This document shows positions 51,720 through 62,166 of a stretch of 64,000 nt of DNA, one piece after another. The DNA lies in contig NZ_MQWB01000001.1 of the NCBI RefSeq assembly GCF_002257665.1, positions 880,515-944,514 of the forward strand. Reading direction: 5' to 3'. Origin of the DNA: Rubricoccus marinus. GTDB taxonomy: Bacteria; Bacteroidota; Rhodothermia; Rhodothermales; Rubricoccaceae. The first letter of the stretch is position 1. The number at the start of each line of letters is the position of its first letter. The position numbers and the translations under genes were made by a program. The notes below the pieces were generated by a model. The model saw only the letters and a list, made by a program, of their open reading frames with translations. It was not told the DNA's origin and searched no databases.

Positions 51720-53000
51720 ATGCGTCCCTGGTACAAGCGTCTCGACTGGCCGACCATCCTCGCGTGGGCGGCCCTCGTGGGCGTCGGGTTGACCGCCATC
51801 TACAGCTCCACGCACGGCCCGGCGCGCGAGTTCTTGCTGGACTCCGTGAAGGACAACGCGAACAAGCAGGCCATGTGGGCCGGGATCTCGTTCGGGGTCA
51901 TGGTCACGATTTTCCTGATGCCGGCGCGGTTCCTGATCCGCATGGCGCCAGTGGCCTACGTGTTCTGCCTCGGGCTGCTCGTCGCCGCGCTGGTCTTCGG
52001 GCGCGAGATCAACGGCGCGAAAAGCTGGCTGCAGTTCGGCGGTGCCTCGCTGCAGGTGGCGGAGCTCGCGAAGGTGGGGACCGTTCTCGCCGTCGCGGCC
52101 TTCCTCTCGCGGACCAACGTGCGGAGCGTGCAGGCGGGTCTGAACTCCGGGTACATCGCCGCGATCGGCGGGCTGGCGGTGATCATCCTCGTGCCGACCG
52201 CGCTCGTCATCCTCCAGAACGACACCGGGACCGGGCTCGTCTTCCTCGCGATGGGCTTCTTCGTGGTCTTCTGGAGTGGCCTCGTCTCGCTCCCTCTCGT
52301 GGGCCTGGCCGCGGCCTCTGGCGTCGCGGTGTACCTCGCGATCGTGAACCCGTGGTACCTCGCCATCTTCGCGCTGTTGGCGAGCGCGGGGTACATGCTG
52401 TGGACGCGCTCGAAGCTGCTGACGGGTCTCGCCTTTGCCGCGACGGCCGGGATCGGGAGCATCGCCAACTTTGTGCTGTACAGCTACCTCCAGCCGCACC
52501 AGGTCAGCCGTCTGGTGGCGTTTACGGACCCGCAGAAGTACGCCTCCACGGCGGGCTACCACGTGATCCAGTCCAAGGCCGCCATCGGCTCCGGCGGGCT
52601 GTTCGGAAAGGGCATCACCCAGGGCACGCAGACGCAACTGGCGTACATCCCAGAGCAGTCCACGGACTTCGTGTTCACCATCATCGGTGAAGAGCTGGGC
52701 TTTGTCGGGACGGCCTTTATCCTGATCGTGTTCTCGTTCCTGATCCTCCGGCTCGTGAGCCTGGGGCAGGAGGCGGCCAGCGCGGCGCCGCGCTTGTTCA
52801 TCGCGGGCGTGACGGGCATCTTCCTCACGCACATCCTGATCAACGTGGGGATGACCATCGGGCTGATGCCGGTGATCGGCATCCCGCTCCCGTTCGTGAG
52901 CTACGGCGGCTCGGCGCTGCTCGCCAACACGACGATGCTCGCCATCGCGCTCACGCTCCACGCGAGGCACGACGAGTTCGCGGTCTACCGGACGGGCTAG
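51720..53000 (+). CDS. rodA: RodA peptidoglycan glycosyltransferase (SEDS)
   Basis: 426 residues with about ten membrane helices. SEDS signatures: [20 protein letters not shown] then [10 protein letters not shown], the Asp-containing loop [33 protein letters not shown] followed by [14 protein letters not shown], and the C-terminal [17 protein letters not shown]. Polymerises glycan strands from lipid II with PBP2. It ends in a full motif palindrome. Confidence 0.95.
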   Translation: MRPWYKRLDWPTILAWAALVGVGLTAIYSSTHGPAREFLLDSVKDNANKQAMWAGISFGVMVTIFLMPARFLIRMAPVAYVFCLGLLVAALVFGREINGAKSWLQFGGASLQVAELAKVGTVLAVAAFLSRTNVRSVQAGLNSGYIAAIGGLAVIILVPTALVILQNDTGTGLVFLAMGFFVVFWSGLVSLPLVGLAAASGVAVYLAIVNPWYLAIFALLASAGYMLWTRSKLLTGLAFAATAGIGSIANFVLYSYLQPHQVSRLVAFTDPQKYASTAGYHVIQSKAAIGSGGLFGKGITQGTQTQLAYIPEQSTDFVFTIIGEELGFVGTAFILIVFSFLILRLVSLGQEAASAAPRLFIAGVTGIFLTHILINVGMTIGLMPVIGIPLPFVSYGGSALLANTTMLAIALTLHARHDEFAVYRTG

Positions 53001-53017
53001 CCTCTGGCGCCAGAGGC
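53000..53017. terminator. Palindrome after rodA
   Basis: GCCTCTGGCGCCAGAGGC beginning at the last base of the rodA stop. A likely hairpin terminator of the mrdA-rodA unit. Confidence 0.5.
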
Positions 53018-53127
53018 CTGTGGGGCGTGCGGTTGAACTTGGCGCGTCCGAGGCGAAATCCGCCGGCGGTTCGGATCCGCCTCTGGCGCGGCCCGTAGCT
53101 TTCGGGAGCACCCCCCATCCGCCCTGC

Positions 53128-55206
53128 ATGTCCGACGCTCCCGCCCCCGAATCCGCCGCCCCCGACAGCACCGCCGAAGGGCGGACCGCCGAGGAGCGCC
53201 AGAGGCTCGAAACCGCTGCGGCGACCGCCATCCGCGGCCTGACCATCGACGCCATCGAGAAGGCGAACAGCGGGCACCCGGGCCTGCCCATGGGCATGGC
53301 CGACGCGGCCGTCGTGCTGTGGACGCGCTTTCTCAAGCACAACCCCAAAGCGCCGGATTGGGTGGACCGCGACCGCTTCGTGCTCTCGGCCGGGCACGGC
53401 TCAATGCTGATCTACAGCCTCCTGCACCTCTCGGGCTACGACCTGACGCTGGACGAGATCAAGGACTTCCGCCAGATCGGGAGCCGGACGGCGGGCCACC
53501 CGGAGCGGCACCTGCTGCCGGGCATCGAGACGACGACCGGGCCGCTGGGCCAGGGCATCTCGACGGCCGTGGGTCTCGCGATGGCGGAGAAGCACCTCGC
53601 GGCGCAGTTCAACACGGGTGAGCACGTGGTCGTGGACCACATGACGTACGTGATCGCGAGTGACGGCGACCTCCAAGAGGGCGTGAGCAACGAGGCGTCC
53701 AGCCTCGCGGGACACCTCGGCCTGGGCAAGCTCGTGGTCCTCTACGACGACAACCACGTCAGCATCGACGGGCAGACGGACCTCTCGTTTTCCGAGGACG
53801 TGGCGATGCGCTACGACGCGCTGGGCTGGCACGTCGTCCGCGACATCGACGGGCACGACAACGAGGCCGTGGCGCGAGCCATCGAGACCGCCAGAGGCAC
53901 GCTGGACCGGCCGAGCCTGCTCCAGATCAAGACGACCATCGGCTTCGGCTCGCCCAACCTCGCGGGCAAAGCCGACATCCACTCGGACGCGCTGGGCGAG
54001 GCCGAGCTCAACGCCACGAAGGAGCACCTCGGCATCCCGTTGGAGCCGCTGTTCCACGTCGCGCCAGAGGCGACGACGCTGTTCCACGAGCAGGCCTTCC
54101 GCGGCAGCGAGGCGCACTGCGACTGGGTGGGCGCCATGGACGCCTTCCGCGAGGCCTCTGGCGACGAGGCCGCCGAACTGGAGCGCCGCCTCGCAGGCAC
54201 GCTCCCCGAGGGCTGGGCCGACGCGCTGCCGACGTTCGAGGCCGACGCCAAGGGCATCGCGACGCGCGCCGCCAGCGGCAAGGTGCTGGACGCCATCGCG
54301 CCCGTTCTGCCCGAACTCGTGGGCGGCAGCGCGGACCTCACGCCGTCCAACAAGACGCAGGCGAAGGGGATGGAGGCCTTCCAGTTCGCGACGCCAGAGG
54401 GCCGCTACGTCCACTTCGGCATCCGTGAGCACGGCATGGGCGCGGCGCTCAACGGCATGGCGCTCCACGGCGGCATCCGCCCCTACGGAGGCACGTTCCT
54501 CATCTTCTCGGACTACATGAAGCCCGCGGTCCGCCTCGGCGCGCTCATGGAGACCAACCCCGTGTTCGTCTACACGCACGACTCGGTCGCGCTCGGCGAG
54601 GACGGCCCGACGCACCAGCCCATCGAGCAGCTCGCCGGCCTCCGCGCGATCCCCAACCTCCTCGTGATCCGCCCGGCCGACGCCAACGAGACCGCCGCGG
54701 CCTGGAAGGTGGCCCTCGAAGAGACCGACCGCCCGACCGCCCTCGCGCTGACCCGCCAGGCGCTCCCCACGATGGACCTCGACGCCGAGACCGTCCACGC
54801 CGGCGTCGCCAGAGGCGCGTACGTCGTGGCCGAGGCCTCTGGCGAGGCGCCCGACGTGATCCTCATCGCCAGCGGCTCTGAGGTGCCTCTGGCGCTGGCC
54901 GCGCGCGAGCAACTCGCGTCGGACGGGGTCCAGGCGCGCGTGATCTCCATGCCGTGCGACCGGCTTTTCCTGGAGCAGGACGAGGCCTACCGCGAGAGCA
55001 TCCTGCCGCGCTCGGTCCGCGCCCGCGTGGCCGTCGAAGCCGCGAGCCCCACCGGGTGGGGCCGCTTTGTGGGCCTGGACGGCGCCGTTGTCGCCATTGA
55101 CCGTTTCGGCGAGAGCGGCCCCGGGGCCGAGGCGTACGCCCACCTCGGCTTTACGCCAGAGGCCGTCGTCACCGCCGCCCGTTCCGTGATCGATTCCCTT
55201 TCCTGA
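53128..55206 (+). CDS. tkt: Transketolase
   Basis: 692 residues. Thiamine-diphosphate enzyme of the pentose phosphate pathway. The ATG at 53128 gives a ~25-residue disordered extension ([14 protein letters not shown]) before the conserved start [20 protein letters not shown]. Other motifs: [58 protein letters not shown] (ThDP-binding GDG region), [20 protein letters not shown] and [20 protein letters not shown]. Its stop overlaps the next ATG by 1 nt (TGATG). Confidence 0.97.
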   Translation: MSDAPAPESAAPDSTAEGRTAEERQRLETAAATAIRGLTIDAIEKANSGHPGLPMGMADAAVVLWTRFLKHNPKAPDWVDRDRFVLSAGHGSMLIYSLLHLSGYDLTLDEIKDFRQIGSRTAGHPERHLLPGIETTTGPLGQGISTAVGLAMAEKHLAAQFNTGEHVVVDHMTYVIASDGDLQEGVSNEASSLAGHLGLGKLVVLYDDNHVSIDGQTDLSFSEDVAMRYDALGWHVVRDIDGHDNEAVARAIETARGTLDRPSLLQIKTTIGFGSPNLAGKADIHSDALGEAELNATKEHLGIPLEPLFHVAPEATTLFHEQAFRGSEAHCDWVGAMDAFREASGDEAAELERRLAGTLPEGWADALPTFEADAKGIATRAASGKVLDAIAPVLPELVGGSADLTPSNKTQAKGMEAFQFATPEGRYVHFGIREHGMGAALNGMALHGGIRPYGGTFLIFSDYMKPAVRLGALMETNPVFVYTHDSVALGEDGPTHQPIEQLAGLRAIPNLLVIRPADANETAAAWKVALEETDRPTALALTRQALPTMDLDAETVHAGVARGAYVVAEASGEAPDVILIASGSEVPLALAAREQLASDGVQARVISMPCDRLFLEQDEAYRESILPRSVRARVAVEAASPTGWGRFVGLDGAVVAIDRFGESGPGAEAYAHLGFTPEAVVTAARSVIDSLS

Positions 55207-55616
55207 TGCTCCGCTCCTTCTCTCTTCTCGCCGCTCTCGTCCTTGTTGGTTGCGCCTCTGGCGAGACCGACGCTCCGCCGGCGCCCGAGGACGGCCCGAA
55301 CTCTCCCGTCGCGCCCGCAGACACCCCGCCGCCAACGGCCGACCACGGCTCCTCGTTGGTGGCGGGGACCACGACCTACGCCTGCGCGGACGGCGGCACG
55401 TTCACCATCGCGCCGATCCCCGGTGGGGCGGTAGAGGTGACGGTAGACGGCAACACGCAAACGCTCCAGCCGACGGTGGGCAAGCAGGGCGTCTACGCGA
55501 GCGGCCCCCTCGAAGTCTGGATCGCCGCCGAGGGTGCGTTCGTGATGCAAGACAGCGAGATCCTGTTCACGGACTGCGCCGTTTCTGCGGAGGACGCTGC
55601 ACCCTCGACGTCCTGA
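55206..55616 (+). CDS. Small lipoprotein, MliC-like
   Basis: 136 residues. Signal [16 protein letters not shown] with lipobox LVGC, a Pro-rich linker, then a compact domain with two Cys: TYACADGGTFTIAP and ILFTDC, with GVYASGPLEVWIAAEG between. The pattern recalls MliC-type lysozyme inhibitors (Y-C start, W-containing middle, final C), but the match is loose. Translationally coupled to tkt, probably by proximity only. Confidence 0.7.
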   Translation: MLRSFSLLAALVLVGCASGETDAPPAPEDGPNSPVAPADTPPPTADHGSSLVAGTTTYACADGGTFTIAPIPGGAVEVTVDGNTQTLQPTVGKQGVYASGPLEVWIAAEGAFVMQDSEILFTDCAVSAEDAAPSTS

Positions 55617-55665
55617 GCGCAGGGGCGTTCGGCAGCAGAGGGGACGTTCAGCGCTAGGGGCGGAA

Positions 55666-55683
55666 GCCTCTGGCGCCAGAGGC
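55666..55683. terminator. Palindrome after the small lipoprotein gene
   Basis: GCCTCTGGCGCCAGAGGC about 50 nt after the stop, a possible hairpin terminator. The rest of 55617-55888 has no gene; it contains another palindrome, GCTCCCGGGAGC (55776-55787), of unknown role. Confidence 0.45.
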
Positions 55684-55888
55684 GCGTGGGCTGTCCTGAG
55701 TGCTCTCGCAGCGGGTGAAGGCTGCTCATGGCCCGCTGCAAGAGGCGTGCGTCCCCGAGCCCGAAACGCGGAAACGCTCCCGGGAGCGCTTTGTGATTAA
55801 GCGTTCGTGCAGGAAGCGCTTCGGCCGGCCGAGGACGACAACCGACGGGGCGGCAACACGTTTGGAGGGCAACACACCCCTTCAAACC

Positions 55889-56092
55889 ATGAAGCTGTCC
55901 TTCCCAAACGTCTTCTCCGCGCTCGGCGCCGTTGCAGGTGTCTCGCGTGCCATTTACTGGGGCGACTGCCCCCACTGCGCGCGGCCGACGCCGTGGCGCA
56001 CGAACCCTCTCCGTGGTGAGTACCACTGCACCGCCTGCGGGCGCGACGCGCTCACGTCAGAGGCCTCTGGCGGAACGCGCGGAGCAGAGTAG
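55889..56092 (+). CDS. Small zinc-ribbon protein
   Basis: 67 residues: MKLSFPNVFSALGAVAGVSR, then two CxxC pairs, CPHC and CTAC, about 20 residues apart (GDCPHCARPTPWRTN, YHCTACGRD), forming a likely zinc ribbon. The last residues (SEASGGT) come from the dispersed motif. No clear ribosome-binding site. The function is unknown; nucleic-acid or protein binding are typical of such ribbons. Confidence 0.6.
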   Translation: MKLSFPNVFSALGAVAGVSRAIYWGDCPHCARPTPWRTNPLRGEYHCTACGRDALTSEASGGTRGAE

Positions 56093-56123
56093 GGTACGCC
56101 CTCTCTCTTCTGCTGACGGCGCC

Positions 56124-57827
56124 ATGTCCATCCGAACCGTGCTCGCTCTCGCCGTCATGCTGGTTTGTGCCGCCGCGGCGGCAGCGCAGCCGGCGCCGTT
56201 CGCGTTTGGCGGCCCGCAGGCCGATGTCGGCGTTGCCGTAGATGCCCTCGCGGATGGGACGTTCGCCATCGGCGGGACCACGTTCGGGGGCTACGATCCA
56301 GACCCGAGCGGCGCGGACGCCACAGTCCCGGGGGGCGGCGCGCAAGATGGCTTCGCGGCGGTCTACGGGCCTGCCGGTGCTTTCCGGTTCGCCGTGCCCA
56401 TCGGCCCCCTGGGTCCGAGCGCGGCCGACGCCGTGTTTGACGTGGCGCTCGGCTCGGACGGATCGCTGGTCGTCGTTGGGCAGGTCGGGGAGACCGTCGA
56501 CCTGGACCCCGGTCCGGGCGTGGCAACCGTCGAGGCACCGGGGCTTGCGGTGCACGTCTTCCTCGCGGCCTACTCGGCCTCTGGCGAGTTCCGGTGGGGC
56601 TTCGCACTCCCGGGGCTCGACTTCAGCCTCGGCGCGTATGTCGACGTGGACGAGGACGGCACGGTGTACCTCGCGGCCTCCGCCAGTAGCCCCACCGATC
56701 TCGATCCCGGCCCGGGCGAGACCATCGTGGACGGCTTCCGCAGTGCGACGCTCGCCTCGTACGCCGCCTCTGGCGACTTCCGGTGGGGGTTTGCGTTGGA
56801 GGGCGCGCAGTACCGCGCCAGAGGCCTGAGCATGGCGGGCGAGCGCGTGGCGCTGACGGGCAACCTCATCTCTGGGGCTGTGGACGTGGACCCCGGTCCG
56901 GCAGAGCGACTCCTCGAAGACCCCGACAACCGCCCGAGTGCGTGGCTGACCGCGACGTACACGACGGACGGCGAACTCGCGAGCGCGTTCGTGGTGGGCG
57001 GCTCCAACTTCGGAGGCGTGCAGAGCGTGGCGCTGGGCGAGGCGGGCGGCGTCGCGCTCGTGGGTAGCATCGACCGCGCGGCGGACTTCGACCCCGGTCC
57101 GGGAACGCGGACCATCGAGGACACAGGTGGGACCAACGGGACGGGCGTCGTGGCGAGCTACGAGGCGGACGGCACGCTCCGGTTCGCGTACGGCCTGGGA
57201 TCAGCCTTGCCGCGCGGCGTCTCGGTAGAGGGCGACCGCCTCTCGTGGACAGGCTTTTTCGGCGAGGCCTTTGATGCCGACCCCGGACCCGCAACGCGGA
57301 TCGTCACGCCAGAGGCGGGCTTGGACATCGTGACCGTCGGGCTCACGCCTGCGGGCGGTTTCCGGTGGGCCTCGCCGATTACCGGCTCGGGAACGGGCGA
57401 CAACGGCCTGGCCGTGGCACTCGCCAGCGGCCGCACGTACATCACCGGGCGCTTTTCCGACACCGTGGACGCCGATCCTGGGCCTGCAACGGTCGAACTC
57501 GCCTCTGGCGGCCGCTTCGATTACGACGTGCTCGCCGTGGCGTACGGCGACCGCGGTGACCTGGCGGCGTTGCCGACCGCGGCGGAGACGACACTCCGCG
57601 GCCTCACGCTGAGCGTCGCGCCCAACCCGTCGGCCTCTGGCGCGGCGGTGGTCCGGGTAGAACACGCCAGAGGCCCGGTTCGACTGAGCGTCTACGACGC
57701 GCTGGGCCGGCTCGTCGCGGCGCCCCAGGCGGGGCGCGCGCTTCCGCCTCTGGCGCCGGGCGTGTACGTGATTCGTGCCGAGACAGCCGCGGGCATGGCG
57801 TCGGCACGGTTTATCGTCGCGAGGTGA
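56124..57827 (+). CDS. Secreted repeat protein with T9SS sorting domain
   Basis: 567 residues with signal MSIRTVLALAVMLVCAAAAAAQ. At least six blades contain an acidic D-x-DPGP element (DLDPGPGVATVEA, DLDPGPGETIVD, DVDPGPAERLLE, DFDPGPGTRTIE, DADPGPATRIVT, DADPGPATVELA), spaced about 55-80 residues apart. These probably form a propeller with calcium-binding-like loops. The C-terminus (LTLSVAPNPSASGAAVVRVE, VRLSVYDALGRLVAAP, LAPGVYVIRAE) is a clear type IX secretion sorting domain. Predicted surface or secreted protein; partner unknown. Confidence 0.88.
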   Translation: MSIRTVLALAVMLVCAAAAAAQPAPFAFGGPQADVGVAVDALADGTFAIGGTTFGGYDPDPSGADATVPGGGAQDGFAAVYGPAGAFRFAVPIGPLGPSAADAVFDVALGSDGSLVVVGQVGETVDLDPGPGVATVEAPGLAVHVFLAAYSASGEFRWGFALPGLDFSLGAYVDVDEDGTVYLAASASSPTDLDPGPGETIVDGFRSATLASYAASGDFRWGFALEGAQYRARGLSMAGERVALTGNLISGAVDVDPGPAERLLEDPDNRPSAWLTATYTTDGELASAFVVGGSNFGGVQSVALGEAGGVALVGSIDRAADFDPGPGTRTIEDTGGTNGTGVVASYEADGTLRFAYGLGSALPRGVSVEGDRLSWTGFFGEAFDADPGPATRIVTPEAGLDIVTVGLTPAGGFRWASPITGSGTGDNGLAVALASGRTYITGRFSDTVDADPGPATVELASGGRFDYDVLAVAYGDRGDLAALPTAAETTLRGLTLSVAPNPSASGAAVVRVEHARGPVRLSVYDALGRLVAAPQAGRALPPLAPGVYVIRAETAAGMASARFIVAR

Positions 57828-57858
57828 GGAGTCCTCTGGCGCCACGGTAGCTTTGGGC

Positions 57859-58584
57859 GTGCGCACCCCTGATCCCCTTCCGACCCGACTCGCAGCCCGC
57901 GCCGCGGGGGCGCTGATCGAGCGCGACCTCGCCTCGGCGTTTCGCCGTGTGGTGTGGGTGGGGGAGCGGCCCGCGCTCCCGCCGGGCAAGCCCGTCGTGC
58001 TCTACGCCAACCACCACGCGTACTTCGACAGCTTTCTCCTCTGGCGCCTGATCGCGCGCACGCTGGAGCGGCCGTTCATCGTCTGGATGGAGAAGTGGGA
58101 CGCCGTCCCGCTCTTCGGCCCGCTCGGCGCGCTCCCGTTTCCTCCCGAGGACGCCACGCGCCGGATGCGAACCATCCGCGAGACCGCGCGGCGGATGGAG
58201 GCCGGCCCCGCCATCCTGCTGCTGTACCCGGAGGGCGAGATGCGCCCGCCGGATTCCGGCCTCGGCCCCTGGCGCGCAGACCTCGTGCGCCTCGCGCGGT
58301 TGCTCCCGGCCGACGCCCTCTGGTGGCCCCTGGCGGTGCGCGTGACCGACTGGGGGCAGGCGAGCCCGACGGCGCTGCTCGCCGCAGGCCAACCGCACGA
58401 GATCCCGGACGGGTCTGAGCGCCAGAGGCTACAGGCCGTGTTGGACCGTCTGCACGAGGCGCGCCCCAGCGACCTCGCCTCTGGCGCGGCATACGTCTTG
58501 CAAGAGGGCAAGCAAGGCCCCGACGAACGCTGGGACCTCTCCCGGCTCGGCCCCCTGTTCCGCAGGCTCACGCCCGGCGCCTGA
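57859..58584 (+). CDS. 1-acyl-glycerol-3-phosphate acyltransferase-like (PlsC family)
   Basis: 241 residues from a GTG at 57859, chosen because the upstream in-frame stretch overlaps the previous gene's end. Acyltransferase motif I NHHAYFD (HX4D) and motif III LLYPEGEMRPP are intact. No strong membrane helix is visible, so it may be peripheral. Acts in phospholipid or other acyl-lipid synthesis; downstream is a glycosyltransferase of the carotenoid/lipid-glycosylating type, and the two may serve a shared lipid product. Confidence 0.85.
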   Translation: MRTPDPLPTRLAARAAGALIERDLASAFRRVVWVGERPALPPGKPVVLYANHHAYFDSFLLWRLIARTLERPFIVWMEKWDAVPLFGPLGALPFPPEDATRRMRTIRETARRMEAGPAILLLYPEGEMRPPDSGLGPWRADLVRLARLLPADALWWPLAVRVTDWGQASPTALLAAGQPHEIPDGSERQRLQAVLDRLHEARPSDLASGAAYVLQEGKQGPDERWDLSRLGPLFRRLTPGA

Positions 58585-58682
58585 GCCCCCTGCGTTGCAT
58601 AAGGAAACCGGGAAGCGCTCCGTTGAGCGGGCGCTGTCTTCCCCGGCGCCTCTAGTTTTCCTCCGAACGCCCGTCGCCGTCC

Positions 58683-59351
58683 ATGTTTGTGTTTCTCCTG
58701 CTCGCCCTCGCGTTCGCCACACCAGAGGCCACGCCTCCCGCCTCTGGCGCGTTCGCCGCCGAGACGAGCACGCCCGTGCGCGACTCGCTGACGCACTACT
58801 ACGTGCAGCGCGACATCGCGAACGTCCGCCGCCTCAGCCGCTCTGCCCGCTCGCGCGAGGAGCGGTTGCTGGTCAACTACCGGCTGTTCCCCATGACGAT
58901 GGATATGGGGGTGATCCAGACGATCCCCTCCGAAGAGGGCGTGCGCTCGGCGCGCGAGATGGCCCTGATCGCCGCGCTCTGGGCGTACAAGGCCGGCAAC
59001 AGCTCCAAGATCCACCTGCCGACGTACGGACGCCGCTCGGAGCGCATCCTGAACCAGGCGCGAGACATCAACCCCAGCGAGCCGTACGTGCTGCTCGTCG
59101 AGGGCCAGTCCTACCTCTACAAGCCGGGCATCTTTGGGGGCGACGCCGGCAAGGCGAAGCAAAAATTCCAGGCGCTCAAGCGCGTTCTCGGCCGCTCCGG
59201 CGTGCCCGGCCTACACCCGTTCGAGGCCGACGTGTGGATCTGGATGGCCGAGCGCAAGCTCGACGAGCAGCGCGCGAGCGCCCTGCAGCGGCAGCTCCTG
59301 GCCCGCCGCCCGCCACCGATGTTCCGTCAGTTCCTGCTGGACCCTCCGTGA
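58683..59351 (+). CDS. Hypothetical exported helical protein
   Basis: 222 residues with signal-like MFVFLLLALAFATPEATPPA. The mature part is helical with a TPR-like segment (RSERILNQARDINPSEPYVL, GQSYLYKPGIFGGDAGKAKQ). It resembles small Bacteroidota proteins that count substrates through TPR-like helices, but no named family is recognised. It lies between an acyltransferase and a glycosyltransferase on the same strand. Confidence 0.7.
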   Translation: MFVFLLLALAFATPEATPPASGAFAAETSTPVRDSLTHYYVQRDIANVRRLSRSARSREERLLVNYRLFPMTMDMGVIQTIPSEEGVRSAREMALIAALWAYKAGNSSKIHLPTYGRRSERILNQARDINPSEPYVLLVEGQSYLYKPGIFGGDAGKAKQKFQALKRVLGRSGVPGLHPFEADVWIWMAERKLDEQRASALQRQLLARRPPPMFRQFLLDPP

Positions 59352-59441
59352 CCGTCCGCCTCTGGCGCACCGTCCGTCCCGCCAGAGGCCTCGAATCCCC
59401 GCCCGCATCAGGCGAGTAGGCCGGGCCCCCACCACACGCCC

Positions 59442-60569
59442 GTGCTCGTCCAGATCGCCCTCGTCGTCCACGCCGCCGTGCTCGCGCTGGCGCTGACGAA
59501 CATCGCGTGGCTCCGCTCCCGCCGCGACCGCCGACAGGCGGTGACTGACGGGCCGATGGCGGAGCCCGTGCGTGTAAGCGTGATGGTGCCGGCGCGGAAC
59601 GAGGAGGCCAACCTCGCGCGGTTGCTCCCGAGCCTGCTAGAGCAGACGTACCCCGATCTCGAAATTATCGTCGTGGACGACGCGAGCGAGGACGGCACGT
59701 GGGACGTGATCCATGCCCACGCCGACCCCCGGCTCGTGCCGGTCCAGGGCAGTGGCCCGCCGCCGGGCTGGGTTGGCAAAGTCCACGCGCTCTACCAGGC
59801 CCAGAAGCACGCCTCTGGCGACGTCTTTCTGTTTTTGGACGCCGACGCGCGCCTGCGCTCGCCAGAGGCCGTCCAGCGTCTCGTCGAGCGCTTCGCCGCC
59901 AACGCCTCGGAATCCTCCGCCGACGCCAGTGGCCTGAGCGGCTCCGGCATCGGCATGACCGGCCTGCCGCATTACACCGATCGCTTTCCAGGCGCGCTGA
60001 TGACGAGCCTCGTGCCGTTCGCCGTTCTCGCCGCGCTGCCGGTCCCGCTCGTCCCGCGCACGAAATCGCCGGGCTTGAGCGCGCTCAACGGGCAGTTCTG
60101 GATGATGGGCGCCGAGACCTACCGAGCACTCCGTCCGCACGAACGCCTGAAATCGGCTGTCCTGGAGGACGTGATGATCGGTCGCCTGACTAAACGCGAG
60201 GGGCTCCGGCTCCACTTCGAGGACGTTCAGCCGGAGATCGAAGTGCAGATGTACGGCTCGCTGAGCGAGGCGTGGCGGGGCTTCCGCAAGAACGCGTTCC
60301 TGCTCGCGGGCGGCGGCTCGTGGGTTGGGTTCATCGCCTTTTTCGTGCTCTACAGCCTCGTGTGGGTCGTCTCGCCTCTGGCGTCGCTGTCCCTGTTCGC
60401 CAGCACGTGGCTGATCAAGGCGGTCATCGACCGCGCGATGGGTATGCCTCTGGCGGTCTCCGCGCTGGGGCCGCTCCCGCTCTGGATGGGCGCCGCGCTC
60501 CAACTCGACTCCGCGCTCGCCCACGCCAGAGGCGTGGTGGACTGGAAGGGCCGGAACGTAGGGGGCTAG
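59442..60569 (+). CDS. Family 2 glycosyltransferase, membrane type
   Basis: 375 residues from a GTG. An N-terminal membrane anchor (IALVVHAAVLALALTNIAW) is followed by the GT-A fold: VSVMVPARNEEANLARLLPS, VVDDASEDGTWDVI, DxD in LFLDADARLRSPE, and ED in SAVLEDVMIGRLTKREG. Two or three C-terminal membrane helices follow. It resembles CrtQ-like enzymes that glycosylate carotenoids or other lipids. The preceding acyltransferase supports a lipid-decoration role, but this is an inference. Confidence 0.87.
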   Translation: MLVQIALVVHAAVLALALTNIAWLRSRRDRRQAVTDGPMAEPVRVSVMVPARNEEANLARLLPSLLEQTYPDLEIIVVDDASEDGTWDVIHAHADPRLVPVQGSGPPPGWVGKVHALYQAQKHASGDVFLFLDADARLRSPEAVQRLVERFAANASESSADASGLSGSGIGMTGLPHYTDRFPGALMTSLVPFAVLAALPVPLVPRTKSPGLSALNGQFWMMGAETYRALRPHERLKSAVLEDVMIGRLTKREGLRLHFEDVQPEIEVQMYGSLSEAWRGFRKNAFLLAGGGSWVGFIAFFVLYSLVWVVSPLASLSLFASTWLIKAVIDRAMGMPLAVSALGPLPLWMGAALQLDSALAHARGVVDWKGRNVGG

Positions 60570-60698
60570 GCCGGGACAAACGGGGCAAGGGGCAATGCGC
60601 GGCGTACACGCGCTCACTAGCACCTGCCCTACAAAAAAGCCTCTGGCGGAGCCGCGGAGGATGTCGCGCCAGAGGCGTTGAGGTCGAAGCGGGAGGCG

Positions 60699-62018
60699 CT
60701 AGCCCTCCGGGTGCGCCTCGTCGTACGTGTCGCGCTCGATCGCGATGCCGGCGTTCTGGAGCTTCTTTTCGAGCTTCTCGTAGCCGCGGTCGAGGTGGTA
60801 GACGCGGAGAACGTTGGTCTCGCCAGAGGCCACCATGCCTGCGAGCACCAGCGAGACGCTGGCGCGGAGGTCGGTGCTCATCACGATCGCGCCGGAAAGC
60901 GGCGTCGCGTCTTTGCCCTCGATGGTGACCGTGTCGCCGTCGGCGCGGAGCTTGGCGCCCAGGCGACGGAGCTCGGGGACGTGCTTGAAGCGGTCGGTGT
61001 AGACCGTGTCGCGGACGGTGCTGGCGCCAGAGGCCTGGGTCATCATGACCGTCCACTGCGCCTGCAGGTCGGTCGGGAAGCCGGGGTACGGCGCCGTCTC
61101 GATGCTGACCGGCTGGATGGTCTCGACGCCTTCGACCTCGATCATGCCGTCGCCGTAGGTGACGGGCACGCCGGTCTCGGCGAAGCGCTCGCGGAAGTCG
61201 GCGCCGAGGTGGTCGGCGTTGGTGCCGTTGATCACGAACGTCTCGCCGGGAGGCGTCGCGATGGCCGCGGCGATCATGTACGTCCCGAGCTCGATGCGGT
61301 CGGGGCAGTTGGAGAACTCGACGGGGTTCAGCTTGTCGACGCCCTGAACGGTGATCGTCTTCGTGCCGAGGCCGTCGATCTTGGCGCCCATCGCCTGGAG
61401 CATCTGGCCGAACACGACCACGTCGGGCTCAGCCGCGGCGTTCTCGAAGCGGCTCTCGCCAGAGGCCGTGACCGCGGCGAGGAGCACGTTGATCGTCGCG
61501 CCCACGCTGGAGGGCTCGAAGGCGAACGTGCCGCCCTTGAGGCGGCCGCCCGGCGCCTCGGCGATCACGTAGCCGCCTTCCTCGCGGATCTCGGCGCCCA
61601 GCGCTTCGATGCCCTTGATGTGGAGGTCGACCGGGCGCGGGCCCCATGCGCAACCGCCGGGGAGGGAGACCTTGGCCTTGCCGCAGCGTCCGAGCAGCGC
61701 GCCGAGCATGTAGAACGACGCCCGCATCTTCTTGACGAGCTCGTACGGCGCCTCCGGGTGGTGGATGTTCGACGCGTCGATCCGCATCGAGTCCGGCGTG
61801 TTCGGGTCATCGTCCGGGGTGAACGCGACCGTCGCTCCCGTCACGCGCAGCACGTTGGAGAACGTGTACACGTCCTGCAAAACGGGCATGTTGTGGATCT
61901 TCGACTCGCCATCGGCGAGCAGCGCCGCGGCCATGAGCGGGAGGGCGGTGTTTTTCGAGCCGCCGACCGTGATCTGGCCGGTGAGGGGGCGTCCGCCCTG
62001 GATGACGAGCTTGTCCAT
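60699..62018 (-). CDS. murA: UDP-N-acetylglucosamine 1-carboxyvinyltransferase
   Basis: 439 residues. The start at 62018 gives MDKLVIQGGRPLTGQITVGG followed by SKNTALPLMAAALLADG, the standard beginning. The catalytic Cys is in PGGCAWGPRPVDLH, so it should be of the fosfomycin-sensitive Cys type. Other motifs: ERFAETGVPV and the C-terminal VLRVYHLDRGYEKLEKKL. First committed step of peptidoglycan precursor synthesis, transferring enolpyruvate to UDP-GlcNAc in the cytosol. Confidence 0.97.
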   Translation of the reverse strand: MDKLVIQGGRPLTGQITVGGSKNTALPLMAAALLADGESKIHNMPVLQDVYTFSNVLRVTGATVAFTPDDDPNTPDSMRIDASNIHHPEAPYELVKKMRASFYMLGALLGRCGKAKVSLPGGCAWGPRPVDLHIKGIEALGAEIREEGGYVIAEAPGGRLKGGTFAFEPSSVGATINVLLAAVTASGESRFENAAAEPDVVVFGQMLQAMGAKIDGLGTKTITVQGVDKLNPVEFSNCPDRIELGTYMIAAAIATPPGETFVINGTNADHLGADFRERFAETGVPVTYGDGMIEVEGVETIQPVSIETAPYPGFPTDLQAQWTVMMTQASGASTVRDTVYTDRFKHVPELRRLGAKLRADGDTVTIEGKDATPLSGAIVMSTDLRASVSLVLAGMVASGETNVLRVYHLDRGYEKLEKKLQNAGIAIERDTYDEAHPEG

Positions 62019-62166
62019 GTGGTGTGGGTTGGGCCGCTGGCGTCGCGCCAGAGGCGGGCTAGGAGAAAGAGGGGCCGAAAGTACGCGGGGCCCCCGCCGA
62101 TGGTCCATCGGGAGGGATGAAGAGGGATCGGGAACGCGCGGCCCTGGTCGCCAGAGGCCTCTGGCG

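Noticed and set aside
55776-55787. GCTCCCGGGAGC palindrome as an operator for the zinc-ribbon gene
   Set aside because: It is a single 12-bp palindrome with no second copy and no regulator gene nearby; the evidence is too thin.
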